A DNA stretch of 64,000 nucleotides from Acididesulfobacillus acetoxydans (lineage in GTDB: Bacteria > Bacillota > Desulfitobacteriia > Desulfitobacteriales > Desulfitobacteriaceae). The DNA is taken from the NCBI RefSeq assembly GCF_900016645.1, contig NZ_CDGJ01000003.1, one strand, 5' to 3'. A program made the translations under genes and the position numbers. The notes beneath the pieces are model-generated. The model had not been told where the DNA came from. It was given only the letters and a program-made list of their open reading frames with translations, and ran no database searches. Below, in pieces: positions 34,989 through 43,549 of this stretch (positions within the stretch are counted from its first letter, which is position 1; each line of letters begins with the position of its first letter).

Positions 34989-36179
34989 TTACCCCCCCAT
35001 AACACACTCCGTGATAGTCCGCCCGATTTCTCCCAATGGTACTACCCTATCCGCCAATCCGCCCTCCACCAAGGCCTTGGGCATACCGTAGACGACACAG
35101 GACTCCTCCGCCTCGGCAATGGCAAACCCCCCTAAAGCTTTGATTTGTTTCATCCCCTCTGCCCCATCCCGACCCATCCCCGTCATCACCACCCCCAAGG
35201 TTCCCCCGCCGACCTCACGGGCCAAGGAAAGGAACAGCACATCCACCGAGGGGTGATAGAGCGTGGGAATCGGGCTTTCCTCCCCGATCGCCAGGCAAAG
35301 GCGGCCGGCCTTGCGAACCACTTGCGTTTGTTTACCGGCCGGCGCCACGCAGATGATTCCCGCCCGCAGCGCCTCTCCGTCCTTGCCCTCCCGCACCTCA
35401 AGACTGCAAAGGCCGTTCAGGCGCTGGGCCAACGGTCCCGTAAACCCCGGGGGCATGTGCTGGGCAACTACCACCGGGACCGGGAAATCTTGCGGGAGCT
35501 GAGGCAAGACCGTCTGCAAGGCCGCGGGCCCTCCGGTCGACGTGCCGATCGCCACCACTTCCACCGGATATTGGGGGCGGGCGGCGGAAATCACACCCGC
35601 AACGAAACCCCGGGCATGCGGCTCGGCGAGGGGGGAGGAAAAAGCCTTCCCTCCCGGGAACTCCCGAGCCGAAACTTTGTGCCTATCTGTCTCACTCGCC
35701 TTGACCCCGTTGGCCGCGGCCCCCGAAGAGCATCCCTTGCCGGGGGAAACCCCGAGTCTGGAGGGGTCCACTTCGGCCGCTGCCCTGATTTTCTCGATCA
35801 GATCACGGCTCATTGCCGCCAAATCCGTTCCGGGGCTGCCCGCAGGTTTGGCTACGACATCAACCGCACCCAGATCGAGGGCCTTAAGGGTGGCGTGGGC
35901 GCCCTCGGTCGTCAGGGCGCTTAAGATGATCACCGGGGTCGGCTGCCAGCGCATGATTTCGTCCAGAGCCCGCAGTCCGTCCATGACCGGCATTTCCACA
36001 TCCATTGTGACCACCTGCGGGTGCAGGGCACGCAGCTTCGCGATCCCTTCCTTGCCGTCGCGCGCAATGCCCAGGACTTTAAGGCGGGAATCCAGGCCGA
36101 GAATCTTTTGCAGAGCCAGACGCATAAACGGGGAATCATCGACGATAAGCACTCCGATAGGGCTAGGCGCTGAACTCAT
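34989..36179 (-). CDS. cheB: Chemotaxis methylesterase CheB
   Basis: CheB removes methyl groups from receptors when its receiver domain is phosphorylated. The receiver (VLIVDDSPFMRLALQKIL; VVTMDVEMPVMDGLRALDEI; ILSALTTEGAHATLKALDLGAVDVVAKPAG) is joined by a 65-residue linker to the esterase domain with the catalytic triad Ser in AIGTSTGGPAALQTVLP, His in VVVAQHMPPGFTG and Asp in VMTGMGRDGAEGM. It lies between cheW and flgC in the same operon. Confidence 0.97.
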   Translation of the reverse strand: MSSAPSPIGVLIVDDSPFMRLALQKILGLDSRLKVLGIARDGKEGIAKLRALHPQVVTMDVEMPVMDGLRALDEIMRWQPTPVIILSALTTEGAHATLKALDLGAVDVVAKPAGSPGTDLAAMSRDLIEKIRAAAEVDPSRLGVSPGKGCSSGAAANGVKASETDRHKVSAREFPGGKAFSSPLAEPHARGFVAGVISAARPQYPVEVVAIGTSTGGPAALQTVLPQLPQDFPVPVVVAQHMPPGFTGPLAQRLNGLCSLEVREGKDGEALRAGIICVAPAGKQTQVVRKAGRLCLAIGEESPIPTLYHPSVDVLFLSLAREVGGGTLGVVMTGMGRDGAEGMKQIKALGGFAIAEAEESCVVYGMPKALVEGGLADRVVPLGEIGRTITECVMGG

Positions 36180-36609
36180 ACTTTGTCTCCCCAGCCATCA
36201 CCTGATCGAGGTCGAGAAGGATGAGTAGCCGTTCCCCCACTTTGCCCACTCCGCGAATGAATTGAGCGTCCAAACCCATAGCCACCGGAGGCGGCGGTTC
36301 GATGGCCGCCGTATCCAGACGCAGGACTTCGGTCACCGCGTCGACCCGAATGCCGAAAACTTTCTTTTCTGCCTGCAAAACGATGATCCGGCTGAGATCC
36401 GTCTCCTCCGCCGGCGTCAAACCAAAACGGACGCGCAAGTTGACAATGGGAATCACATTTCCCCGTAAATTAGTCACCCCTTCCACATGACGAGGAGCTT
36501 TCGGAACACGGGTTATGGGTGGGATGCGGATGATTTCCTGAACCCGCATGATATCCATGCCGAATTCTTCCGCCCCAAGAGAGAACGTCACGAGTTGCTC
36601 TTCAGCCAT
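36163..36609 (-). CDS. cheW: Chemotaxis coupling protein CheW
   Basis: A 148-residue single CheW domain (VTFSLGAEEFGMDIMRVQEIIRIPPITRVPKAPRHVEGVTNLRGNVIPIVNLRVRFGL, and FIRGVGKVGERLLILLDLDQVM). Directly after cheA, this is the main CheW of the pathway. Its end overlaps the cheB start by 17 bases. Confidence 0.96.
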   Translation of the reverse strand: MAEEQLVTFSLGAEEFGMDIMRVQEIIRIPPITRVPKAPRHVEGVTNLRGNVIPIVNLRVRFGLTPAEETDLSRIIVLQAEKKVFGIRVDAVTEVLRLDTAAIEPPPPVAMGLDAQFIRGVGKVGERLLILLDLDQVMAGETKYEFSA

Positions 36610-36649
36610 ACTCTGGCCTCCTTTTCTCCGATCTTGACAGTCCTACGGA

Positions 36650-38857
36650 CTAACGGCGGACCACAACGTCTTGCAGCAAGGAACCGATATCCAAAATCAA
36701 AGTGACTTTGCCGTCTCCCAGGATGGTGGCGCCCGCAATCCCGGGCAAGCTGCCCAACACCTCGCCCAAGGATTTAATGACTATTTCCTGCTGACCCCGC
36801 AAACCGTCGACCACCAAACCCAAAGCCTTATCCCCCAGCCCGACCACAACGACAAAGACCTCTTCAGGCGGCTTTTCCGTCTTGGGAATGTCAAACTCCT
36901 CCTCAAGAAATATCAGGGGCAGGGCATTCCCGCGCAGCTGGACCATGGCCCGGCCGCCGACCGTCTTCATATCACCGCGGGCAACCAACAAGGTTTCCAG
37001 CACGGACGAGAGCGGGATCGCGTAGACTTCTTGACCCACTTCCACCAAGAGCGCCTGAATAATAGCCAGGGTAAGCGGCAGTCTGATCGTGAAAGTGGTA
37101 CCTTGGCCGCCGCGGGTGTCGATATCGACGGTTCCGCCCAAGCTGTTCAGAGCCTTTTTGACCACATCCATGCCCACACCCCTGCCGGAAATGTCCGTAA
37201 CTGTATCGGCGGTGCTGAAACCGGGCCGGAAAATGAACTGGGCGATTTCTCTCTCGGATAATCCTTCCCTGGCACTCACCCAGCCCTCGGCCACAGCCTT
37301 CCTGCGTATTTTTTCTAAGGGAAGGCCGCAGCCGTCATCCGCGACGACGATAGCGATATGATTTCCCTGATGGTAAGCATCCAGACTGACAGTGCCGGTC
37401 GCTCTTTTGCCTGCCGCCCGGCGTTCGGCAGGGGATTCTATGCCATGGTCCACCGCGTTGCGGATGAGGTGCATGAGGGGATCTCCGATGGCCTCAACAA
37501 CAGTCTTGTCCAGCTCCGTATCCTCTCCCTGAACAACGAGCTCAATCTCTTTCTTCGTCCTGCGAGCCAAGTCCCGGACCAGACGGGGAAAGCGGCCGAA
37601 TACCGTCCCGATGGGCACCATCCTCAGCCTCATTACGCTCTCCTGCAGATCATTCATCAAGCGCCCCAGATAGACATTCGTCTCGATCAGGCTGCTCACT
37701 AACGGCTCCTGCGGGTAACAGCCTTTCAAATCGGTACCCGTCTGCACCAAACGCGTCCGCGTAATCACCATCTCTCCGACCATATTGATCAAGTTGTCCA
37801 TGCGTGCGGTATCGACGCGAATCGTGTGAATCGGAACATTTTCTGCCGGGACCCCCGCATTCGGAGCGGAAACCGGCGTATTATTATATAAATAATGTGA
37901 TTCTGCACCGTGCTCCTGAGAAACATCTGCCCCTCCGGTTAAAACGGAAGGTGTGGGGTAGGAGTGAAGCTCAGCTGCGGCCACCTCCGACACCCCCAAA
38001 ATTTCCTCGCGGATGGCTTCGGACGGCTCGGGGGAAATGAGCAAGAGGCAAAAGTGGTTGTCCTGTGCCGTGTCCATCTCTTCAATGCCCGGCAAAATCT
38101 TGAGAACGGTCCCGATACCCTCCAGTCTCTGCATAATGACCACAGCCCGGACGGCCTTCATTAGAGTATCGTCAGCCAGGGTGACATCGATTTGGTAGAT
38201 GCCGTAACCCTTGTTCTGTGCCTCTTTGACCTTGTCACGGTCCCCCGCTTCGAGGAAGAAATCCCGCGGGACAAAGTTATCTTCTCTCGCCTCCACCGCT
38301 CCGGTGCTGTCCGCCCTAACTTTTCCTCCCTCCCGGCCGCCTTCCGGCTCGCTGGGACTGCTCCGGCTCTTGTCAGCCGCCCCGTGAACTCCCGCCGGGG
38401 AATTCCGCACCCCCCCGGCTCCCGTTTCTTCCCTTACTGAAGGCGAACCGCCCCTTGCCCAGCCCTTCATCACTCCTACTAAATCTTCATACTCTTCCCG
38501 GATTTCCTGCCTTTGTTCCACTTGGGCCAGCATCGTCCGAATGCGGTCGGTCACTTCCAGAAGAACGTCCACCACGCCCGGCGTAACTTCCATGGCACCC
38601 TGCCGCAGACGGTCCAGCAAATCTTCAGCCGCGTGTGTCAAGGCCACAATGGGCAAGAATCCCATGGTACCGGAGGCGCCTTTCAAGCTGTGCGCCGAGC
38701 GGAAGAGATCATTGACCAAATTAATGTCTTGACCTTCCTTTTCCAACCGCAGTAAACCTGTTCCTAATCTGTCAATCTGCTCCCGGGAATCCAGTAAATA
38801 GAAATCCAGAAATTCCGCCACATCCACACCCGGGTTTTCCCGGTCATCTCCGTCCAT
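36650..38857 (-). CDS. cheA: Chemotaxis histidine kinase CheA
   Basis: CheA autophosphorylates and passes phosphate to CheY and CheB. The HPt domain holds the phospho-His in DLFRSAHSLKGASGTMGF; a P2-like domain lies near residues 240-310; the dimer and ATP-binding domains show TIRVDTARMDNLINMVGEMVITRTRL, HLIRNAVDHGIESPAER (N box), VVADDGCGLPLEKIRRKA (G1) and DISGRGVGMDVVKKALNSLGGTVDIDTRGGQGTTFTIRLP; a C-terminal CheW-like domain follows. ATG at 38857 (MDGDDRENPGVDVAEFL) with GGGGTGG upstream is chosen over 38899. It is the first gene of the operon; no convincing promoter was found just upstream. Confidence 0.97.
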   Translation of the reverse strand: MDGDDRENPGVDVAEFLDFYLLDSREQIDRLGTGLLRLEKEGQDINLVNDLFRSAHSLKGASGTMGFLPIVALTHAAEDLLDRLRQGAMEVTPGVVDVLLEVTDRIRTMLAQVEQRQEIREEYEDLVGVMKGWARGGSPSVREETGAGGVRNSPAGVHGAADKSRSSPSEPEGGREGGKVRADSTGAVEAREDNFVPRDFFLEAGDRDKVKEAQNKGYGIYQIDVTLADDTLMKAVRAVVIMQRLEGIGTVLKILPGIEEMDTAQDNHFCLLLISPEPSEAIREEILGVSEVAAAELHSYPTPSVLTGGADVSQEHGAESHYLYNNTPVSAPNAGVPAENVPIHTIRVDTARMDNLINMVGEMVITRTRLVQTGTDLKGCYPQEPLVSSLIETNVYLGRLMNDLQESVMRLRMVPIGTVFGRFPRLVRDLARRTKKEIELVVQGEDTELDKTVVEAIGDPLMHLIRNAVDHGIESPAERRAAGKRATGTVSLDAYHQGNHIAIVVADDGCGLPLEKIRRKAVAEGWVSAREGLSEREIAQFIFRPGFSTADTVTDISGRGVGMDVVKKALNSLGGTVDIDTRGGQGTTFTIRLPLTLAIIQALLVEVGQEVYAIPLSSVLETLLVARGDMKTVGGRAMVQLRGNALPLIFLEEEFDIPKTEKPPEEVFVVVVGLGDKALGLVVDGLRGQQEIVIKSLGEVLGSLPGIAGATILGDGKVTLILDIGSLLQDVVVRR

Positions 38858-39719
38858 ACACACAACCACCCCTATCTTTGAGACCCGCTCAGGGGCCACC
38901 CGCCGAGGTTACCTTGACAGGTTTTCACGGATACAAACAGTAAACTTTTTTCTAATGTTTATCCTTTCTCGTTTGCCTCTTTTTTCCTCTTCCTTCCCCT
39001 GTTGAGCAACAAAAATGCCCGATTCCAAGGCAAATTCCTTACGATTTACCCCCAACAATCTGGCATGATCTTCCTGGGCAAAAAGGCCCTGATTTACCTA
39101 TTCGCCATAAAAACCAAATCTCCTTCGACTTTTTCCACAAAATTTGCGCTATCCTTGCATCCTTTTGCTGAATTCTATGGAATTTCCCGTCGTACCGCAT
39201 AAATACGCGGTCTGCGCGGCCCGGATCTCAGGGTTCCCGGGACGAACGTCCCTGACATTTTTGCACCCTGGTCCCGGCCATTTTTGTTCCAACGACCCAC
39301 CCGAAAAAAAGGAGCTCCGGTGTCCCTTTTCGTTCCCTGCCCCCCACCGCCGCGCCGCTCATTTCACTCCCCGGCTGCGTTTGCGTCAACAGTCCGTCAC
39401 TGGCCGCCTCCGTTCGCCGGTCGTTCGTCTGCCGCTGATATTTCTCCGTATGTCGCTTGCGCGGCACGGAAGTCTGACAACAGATCCTAAAACGACGGCG
39501 GGGTAATATCCCTGCCGTCGTTTCTTAACATGCCGAAAAACCACCAAAATCACATCTTTAAGCCGTGGACAAGAGACGTTCAGGCCAGTTGCTTAAAGCG
39601 GTTCCCGGACAGCCACCCATTAAAGACCTCCCCGCCTGTCGGGGAACCCTACCTCTTCAGGGCCGTTTTCGCTGATCTTCAGCCCGAACTCGCCGCTGCG
39701 GTCGCGTGCTAAGAGGAGG
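38858..39719. other. 862-base intergenic region between the flagellar operon and the purine locus
   Basis: No gene is supported here. Short open frames exist on both strands (for example 39228-39467 minus and 39002-39202 plus) but lack ribosome sites and recognisable motifs. Near 39235-39255 lies a palindrome, GGGACGAACGTCCC, followed by a G/C-alternating stretch that could be decayed mobile DNA; I cannot name a family. A terminator lies at 39490-39523. The cheA promoter should be in this stretch. Confidence 0.5.
39490..39523. terminator. Strong intrinsic terminator after the adenine deaminase gene
   Basis: AAACGACGGCGGGG, loop TAATAT, CCCTGCCGTCGTTT pairs over 14 positions with one G-T wobble. 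On the minus strand it is followed by TTTTAGG. It lies about 200 bases after the ade stop and would end the leftward purine operon; it could also work rightward. Confidence 0.85.
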
Positions 39720-41663
39720 TCAGGGAAAAAGGCTGACGAAACTCAATTTATCCCCGTCGACCAGGCCCCGGTCCGTGAGTTTGAGATGGGGGATTACAGG
39801 CAAGGAAAGAAAAGCCAGAGTCATAAACGGATCAACCCCCTCCCTCACGCCCAGTTCACGGGCCCGAATATGCATCTCCTCCAGGATGGACACGACCTTA
39901 TCGGCCGGCTCCCGGCTCATCAAACCGGCCAAAGGAAGGGGCAGGTGACCCAAGACCCTGCCCCCGGCCGTTAAACAGAGACCGCCCTGCGCAGCCACCA
40001 CAGTACTGACAGCCAATTCCATGTCCTCGTCGTTCATCCCGGCCACTACCAGGTTGTGCGAATCATGGGCGACAGTGGAAGCCAGGGCCCCCCGGGCGAG
40101 CCCGAACCCCTGGACAAATCCCAGGCCGGTACGTCCGCTCGCTTGATGGCGTTCAAGAACTGCCAATTTGGCGACATCCTGACTCACATCCGGGAGAACC
40201 AGGCCGGCCCGAACCGGTAAATCCAGGCAGAGATGATCCGTCACCAGAGAATGAGGCTTGACCCCAATGACCCGCACCGCGACCGTTTCCCCGGCCTTAC
40301 AGGAGCGGCCTCCCCTCCGCAGCGTCTCTGTCGCGCTTCCCCGCGGCACCCGCGGACAGCGGATCTGCAGCCTTTCCCGGCTCCATTTTCCCAGATGAAC
40401 TGTATCGCTCAGATCAGTTTCTCCCCGACTCAAATTCTGCCCGGTGACCTGTCTGCCGTCTTTTGAGGGGTTCACGCCGGCCCAAGCTGCCGCACCCACC
40501 GACAAGACAGGTCTTGACCATGCAGCCGCCTCTGCCGAAAAAGCTGCCCCAAGCCCTTCTTGCCGGCTTTTTCCCCGCCAGAAGACATCGTCGATGACAA
40601 ACTCCTCCAGATCGCTGAGAATGACACAATCCGCCTGGAACCCGGGAGCAACCGCCCCTAAATGCTCCAAACCCAGAGCCCGCGCCGGATTGATCGTCGC
40701 CATCTGTACGGCCTGTAGAGGCTCCACCCCGGCTTTAACCGCCAGGCGAATCAAATGATCGATACTCCCCTCGCGCCAAAGATCCAGAGGATTGCGGTCA
40801 TCCGTGACCAACAGGCAGCGGTTGGAATTGATCGGATTGACCGCCGGCAGCAGGTCAAGCAAATTACGGGCGGCACTCCCTTCCCTCAACATCAGGAAAA
40901 ATCCCCTGCGCAAGCGCTCCCTGGCCTCCTCAGGGGTCGAACACTCATGTTCGGTCCCGATGCCCGCCAAATAATAGGCGTTGAGGTCCTGCGCCCGGAT
41001 CCCCGGCGCGTGCCCGTCTCTCAGACGCAGCGGAAGCTCAAGTTTGCGCACCAAATCTTCTTTTCCTGCCAGGACGCCGGGATAGTCCATCACCTCGCCC
41101 AACCCGATCACGCGGGGGTCATCCGTTAAGGCCGCCAAATCCCCGGCCGTCAGCCGGGCCCCTGAAGTCTCCAACTCAGTGGCCGGCACGCAGGAAGGCA
41201 GAGCCACAAACCCGTTAAAGGGCAAGCGGGCCAAACGATCCAGAATATAGCGGATCCCGGCCAGACCCGCCACATTGGCAACCTCGTGCGGATCCACCAA
41301 GGCAGTCGTTACCCCGTGCGCCACGAGGAGGGCACAAAACTCCTCCGGGCAGAGATGGGAACTCTCAATGTGCACATGCCCGTCGATCAAGCCCGGGACC
41401 ACGTAGTGCCCCGCCAGATCCCGGACCTCCCGAGCTTGACGGTACTCCCCCGTGCCGACAAAAAAGCCGTCCTGAATCCCGATGTCCGTCTCATAAATTT
41501 CCCCGGAAAGGACGTTCACCAAACGGGCGCGGTGCAAAACCAGGTCAATAGGCTCGAGACCCCGGGCCTGCCTCATTTTTTCCCGCCGGGATACCTTCTT
41601 CTGCCCTGCCCCCTCAATCTTTGTCCCTTCCGTTCTTATTCCTTCGGCTGGCCACGGTTTCAT
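39720..41663 (-). CDS. ade: Adenine deaminase (AdeC type)
   Basis: Converts adenine to hypoxanthine and ammonia. The 647-residue protein matches the AdeC amidohydrolase family: DLAGHYVVPGLIDGHVHIESSHLCPEEFCALLVAHGVTTALVDPHEVANVAG (metal-binding HxH and DPHE), DGHAPGIRAQDLNAYYLAGIGTEHECSTPEEARERL, and VAHDSHNLVVAGMNDEDMELAV near the C-terminus. ATG at 41663 follows AAGGGG and gives a low-complexity 30-residue N-terminus; ATG 41576 would trim it. Insertion-like Ser/Arg-rich sequence near residues 365-440 is longer than in B. subtilis AdeC (about 577 residues). Feeds hypoxanthine to the xanthine dehydrogenases upstream. Confidence 0.95.
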   Translation of the reverse strand: MKPWPAEGIRTEGTKIEGAGQKKVSRREKMRQARGLEPIDLVLHRARLVNVLSGEIYETDIGIQDGFFVGTGEYRQAREVRDLAGHYVVPGLIDGHVHIESSHLCPEEFCALLVAHGVTTALVDPHEVANVAGLAGIRYILDRLARLPFNGFVALPSCVPATELETSGARLTAGDLAALTDDPRVIGLGEVMDYPGVLAGKEDLVRKLELPLRLRDGHAPGIRAQDLNAYYLAGIGTEHECSTPEEARERLRRGFFLMLREGSAARNLLDLLPAVNPINSNRCLLVTDDRNPLDLWREGSIDHLIRLAVKAGVEPLQAVQMATINPARALGLEHLGAVAPGFQADCVILSDLEEFVIDDVFWRGKSRQEGLGAAFSAEAAAWSRPVLSVGAAAWAGVNPSKDGRQVTGQNLSRGETDLSDTVHLGKWSRERLQIRCPRVPRGSATETLRRGGRSCKAGETVAVRVIGVKPHSLVTDHLCLDLPVRAGLVLPDVSQDVAKLAVLERHQASGRTGLGFVQGFGLARGALASTVAHDSHNLVVAGMNDEDMELAVSTVVAAQGGLCLTAGGRVLGHLPLPLAGLMSREPADKVVSILEEMHIRARELGVREGVDPFMTLAFLSLPVIPHLKLTDRGLVDGDKLSFVSLFP

Positions 41664-41690
41664 CTTCTACCCCTTCATCCTCTGCATCTT

Positions 41691-41854
41691 CATCTTCATC
41701 CTCATCCTCGCATCTTCATCCTCATCCTCGCATCTTCATCCTCGCGTCTTCATCTTTTGCCTCTTCGTCCTTGCCCCTTCATCTTCCGCCTCTTCAACTC
41801 CTGCCCTTCACTTTCTGTCCTTCAGTTCCTGTCCTTCAGTTCCTGTCCTTCAAC
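41691..41854 (-). repeat. Low-complexity tandem repeats between the deaminase genes
   Basis: On the plus strand, CATCTTCATCCTCATCCTCG repeats with a 20-base period about 2.5 times (41691-41746), and CTGTCCTTCAGTTC repeats with a 14-base period about 3 times (41815-41854). The second array contains the stop codon of the upstream deaminase gene. The minus-strand RNA would be a GA-rich leader before ade. Confidence 0.85.
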
Positions 41855-43181
41855 CCAGCCCCGTCCGCTTCAAGACTCGCTTCAGACTCTCGGTTGCACT
41901 TTTCTTCACATCGTTCACGTCCAGACTTAAGAGGCGCCTGTCCTCCATGAGAATACGCCCGTCGACCATCGTCAGGCGCACATCGGCCGCAGTAGCCTGA
42001 TACACCAATTGCGAATAGACGTCCACCCCTTCCATGGGCCAAGTGTGAAGCCCCTGCAGGCTGACAACCGCCAAATCCGCCTTCTTACCCGCTTCCAGGC
42101 TGCCCAGGTCTTTTTCCCGGCCCAGCGCCCGCGCCCCCGCCAGAGTCGCCAGCTCAAAGACTTTGGCGGCCGGCATGGAGGTGGGGCCATGCAGAGGTTT
42201 CTGAATCAGGGCCGCATGGCGCATTTCTCTGAACCCGTCCAGGTTATTGTTGCAGGGGGCTCCGTCCGCTCCCAAAGAGACCTCTGCTCCGCGTGCCAGA
42301 AGTTCCGGCACCGGGGCCACTCCGGACGCCAACTTCAAATTGGAGGACGGACAATGGACGATCTTTGTTCGGCTCTCTGCCAGGATCTGCTTTTCCGCTT
42401 CGTCCAGCCACACGCAATGAGCCAGCAAGGAGCGGGGACCGGTCAAACCCAACTTTTCCAGGAAAACCACGTTGCGTTCACCCCGGGTCCTCTCCACCAA
42501 CTCAATCTCACCCCGGTTTTCCGAAGCGTGGGTATGAACGAGAGCCTGTTTTGCCTCCGCCAGGCGCGAGACTTCCTTAAGGAGTTCATCCGTGCAAGAA
42601 ACCACAAAACGCGGAGTATAGGCCACCTCCAACCGCCCCTCACCGCTGCCGTGATATTTTTCCCACAGATCTGTGCTTTCTTGCAGAGACGCCGCCGTGG
42701 ACTCTTTCAACCCGGCGGGAATATCCGGATCCGGCAAATCCATCATACATTTGCCCGACACGGCCCTCATCCCGCTCTCCAGGATGGCCCGGAAGGCTTC
42801 TTCGGTATGATGCACCGTTTCCATGTCGACAATCGCGGTCGTACCGCCCAGCAGGAGTTCCCCCAGCCCCAAACGGGCCGAATCATAGAGAGACCCGGCA
42901 TCATGCCCTGCTTCCAAAGGCCAGATTTTGTTTCTCAACCAGTCCAGCAGTTCCAAATCATCCGCCTGACCGCGGAACAATACCTGACAAAGGTGGACAT
43001 GCGTCTGGATAAGCCCCGGAATGACCAGATCTCCTTTCAGGTCAATCGTCCGGTCGGCCGTCTCCCCCAGAGCGGGCCCCAGAGCCGCAATCGTCGTCCC
43101 TTCAACCAGCAGATCCCCCTGAAAAACCGCCCGCTGGGCGTTCATCGTGACAATAGTTCCGTTCTTTAAAAGAATACGCAT
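41850..43181 (-). CDS. Amidohydrolase, 5'-deoxyadenosine/SAH deaminase type (TrzA/MtaD/DadD family)
   Basis: A 443-residue metal-dependent deaminase. Metal ligands are in GLIQTHVHLCQVLFRGQADDLELLDWLRNKIWPLEAGH (HxH), VHTHASENRGEIELVE, LLAHCVWLDEAEK and LGADGAPCNNNLDGFREMR (catalytic Asp). The sequence agrees closely with proteins named 5'-deoxyadenosine deaminase, which act on adenosine-type nucleosides such as 5'-deoxyadenosine, methylthioadenosine and S-adenosylhomocysteine. Purine loci of this kind often carry SsnA or guanine deaminase at this place; those belong to the same superfamily, so guanine-type activity cannot be excluded. The start ATG is 43181. The neighbours ade and the purine permease support a purine role. 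Confidence 0.85.
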   Translation of the reverse strand: MRILLKNGTIVTMNAQRAVFQGDLLVEGTTIAALGPALGETADRTIDLKGDLVIPGLIQTHVHLCQVLFRGQADDLELLDWLRNKIWPLEAGHDAGSLYDSARLGLGELLLGGTTAIVDMETVHHTEEAFRAILESGMRAVSGKCMMDLPDPDIPAGLKESTAASLQESTDLWEKYHGSGEGRLEVAYTPRFVVSCTDELLKEVSRLAEAKQALVHTHASENRGEIELVERTRGERNVVFLEKLGLTGPRSLLAHCVWLDEAEKQILAESRTKIVHCPSSNLKLASGVAPVPELLARGAEVSLGADGAPCNNNLDGFREMRHAALIQKPLHGPTSMPAAKVFELATLAGARALGREKDLGSLEAGKKADLAVVSLQGLHTWPMEGVDVYSQLVYQATAADVRLTMVDGRILMEDRRLLSLDVNDVKKSATESLKRVLKRTGLG

Positions 43182-43290
43182 TCAAAAATCCCTTCTTCAC
43201 TCGTAGTTTTTCACTGCCGGCTCTCCCCCGGCAGACTCCCCTCCTTCCGGGGCCGCAAATTGCCGCAAAAGCGAACTCTCACCGTTTTAA

Positions 43291-43306
43291 ACCCCTCATA
43301 GTCAGA
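43291..43306 (-). promoter_or_regulatory. Possible decayed purine riboswitch (3' part only)
   Basis: ACCCCTCATAGTCAGA is identical to the 3' end of the purine riboswitch at 49004-49019 and has the same orientation, upstream of another purine gene. The conserved GACTATG strand is present, but the J2/3 motif GTTTCTACC is reduced to TTGTCTCCC, there is no P3 hairpin and no 5' P1 strand. Probably a deletion remnant rather than a working aptamer. Confidence 0.35.
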
Positions 43307-43310
43307 GCGG

Positions 43311-43344
43311 CCGGGAGACAAAAATGCAGCCTTTTGCCTCCCGG
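43311..43344 (-). terminator. Long inverted repeat, possible terminator of the permease transcript
   Basis: On the minus strand CCGGGAGGCAAAAG pairs with TTTTTGTCTCCCGG (14 pairs, two wobbles) around a 6-base loop. It lies 206 bases after the permease stop. There is no U tract after the stem, but the 3' arm has T5, so both termination and RNA processing are possible. Confidence 0.5.
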
Positions 43345-43549
43345 ATTCCGCCTGACGGCTGCCGGCAGCCGCCGACTCAAGCCGGAATATCCCAATCCTG
43401 CAGGGATCCTGCCCTTCCTGCAGGGGAGCAGCCTTCCCGGCTCAGGTGAACGGCGCCGACAAATTCAGCGTCACTTTCCTGAGTTTCGCGGCTTGAGCGA
43501 AACCTTCCGAGAAAATATCCCCCGTGCCAAAGGTCTCGCCCGGCCGGCT

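Larger units (their letters stand above)
43182..43549. other. Intergenic region with inverted repeat and riboswitch-like 3' motif
   Basis: The 368-base stretch between the permease and the deaminase holds no gene. It contains the hairpin at 43311-43344 and a 16-base match to the riboswitch at 49 kb (43291-43306), both listed. Confidence 0.6.

Noticed and set aside
38933..38970. TTGACA on the plus strand as a promoter
   Set aside because: No -10 box at 16-18 bases spacing and no rightward gene downstream.
38858..39300. Cyclic di-GMP riboswitch or sigma-28 promoter before cheA
   Set aside because: I looked for the GEMM core and for TAAA-N15-GCCGATAA on the minus strand and found neither.
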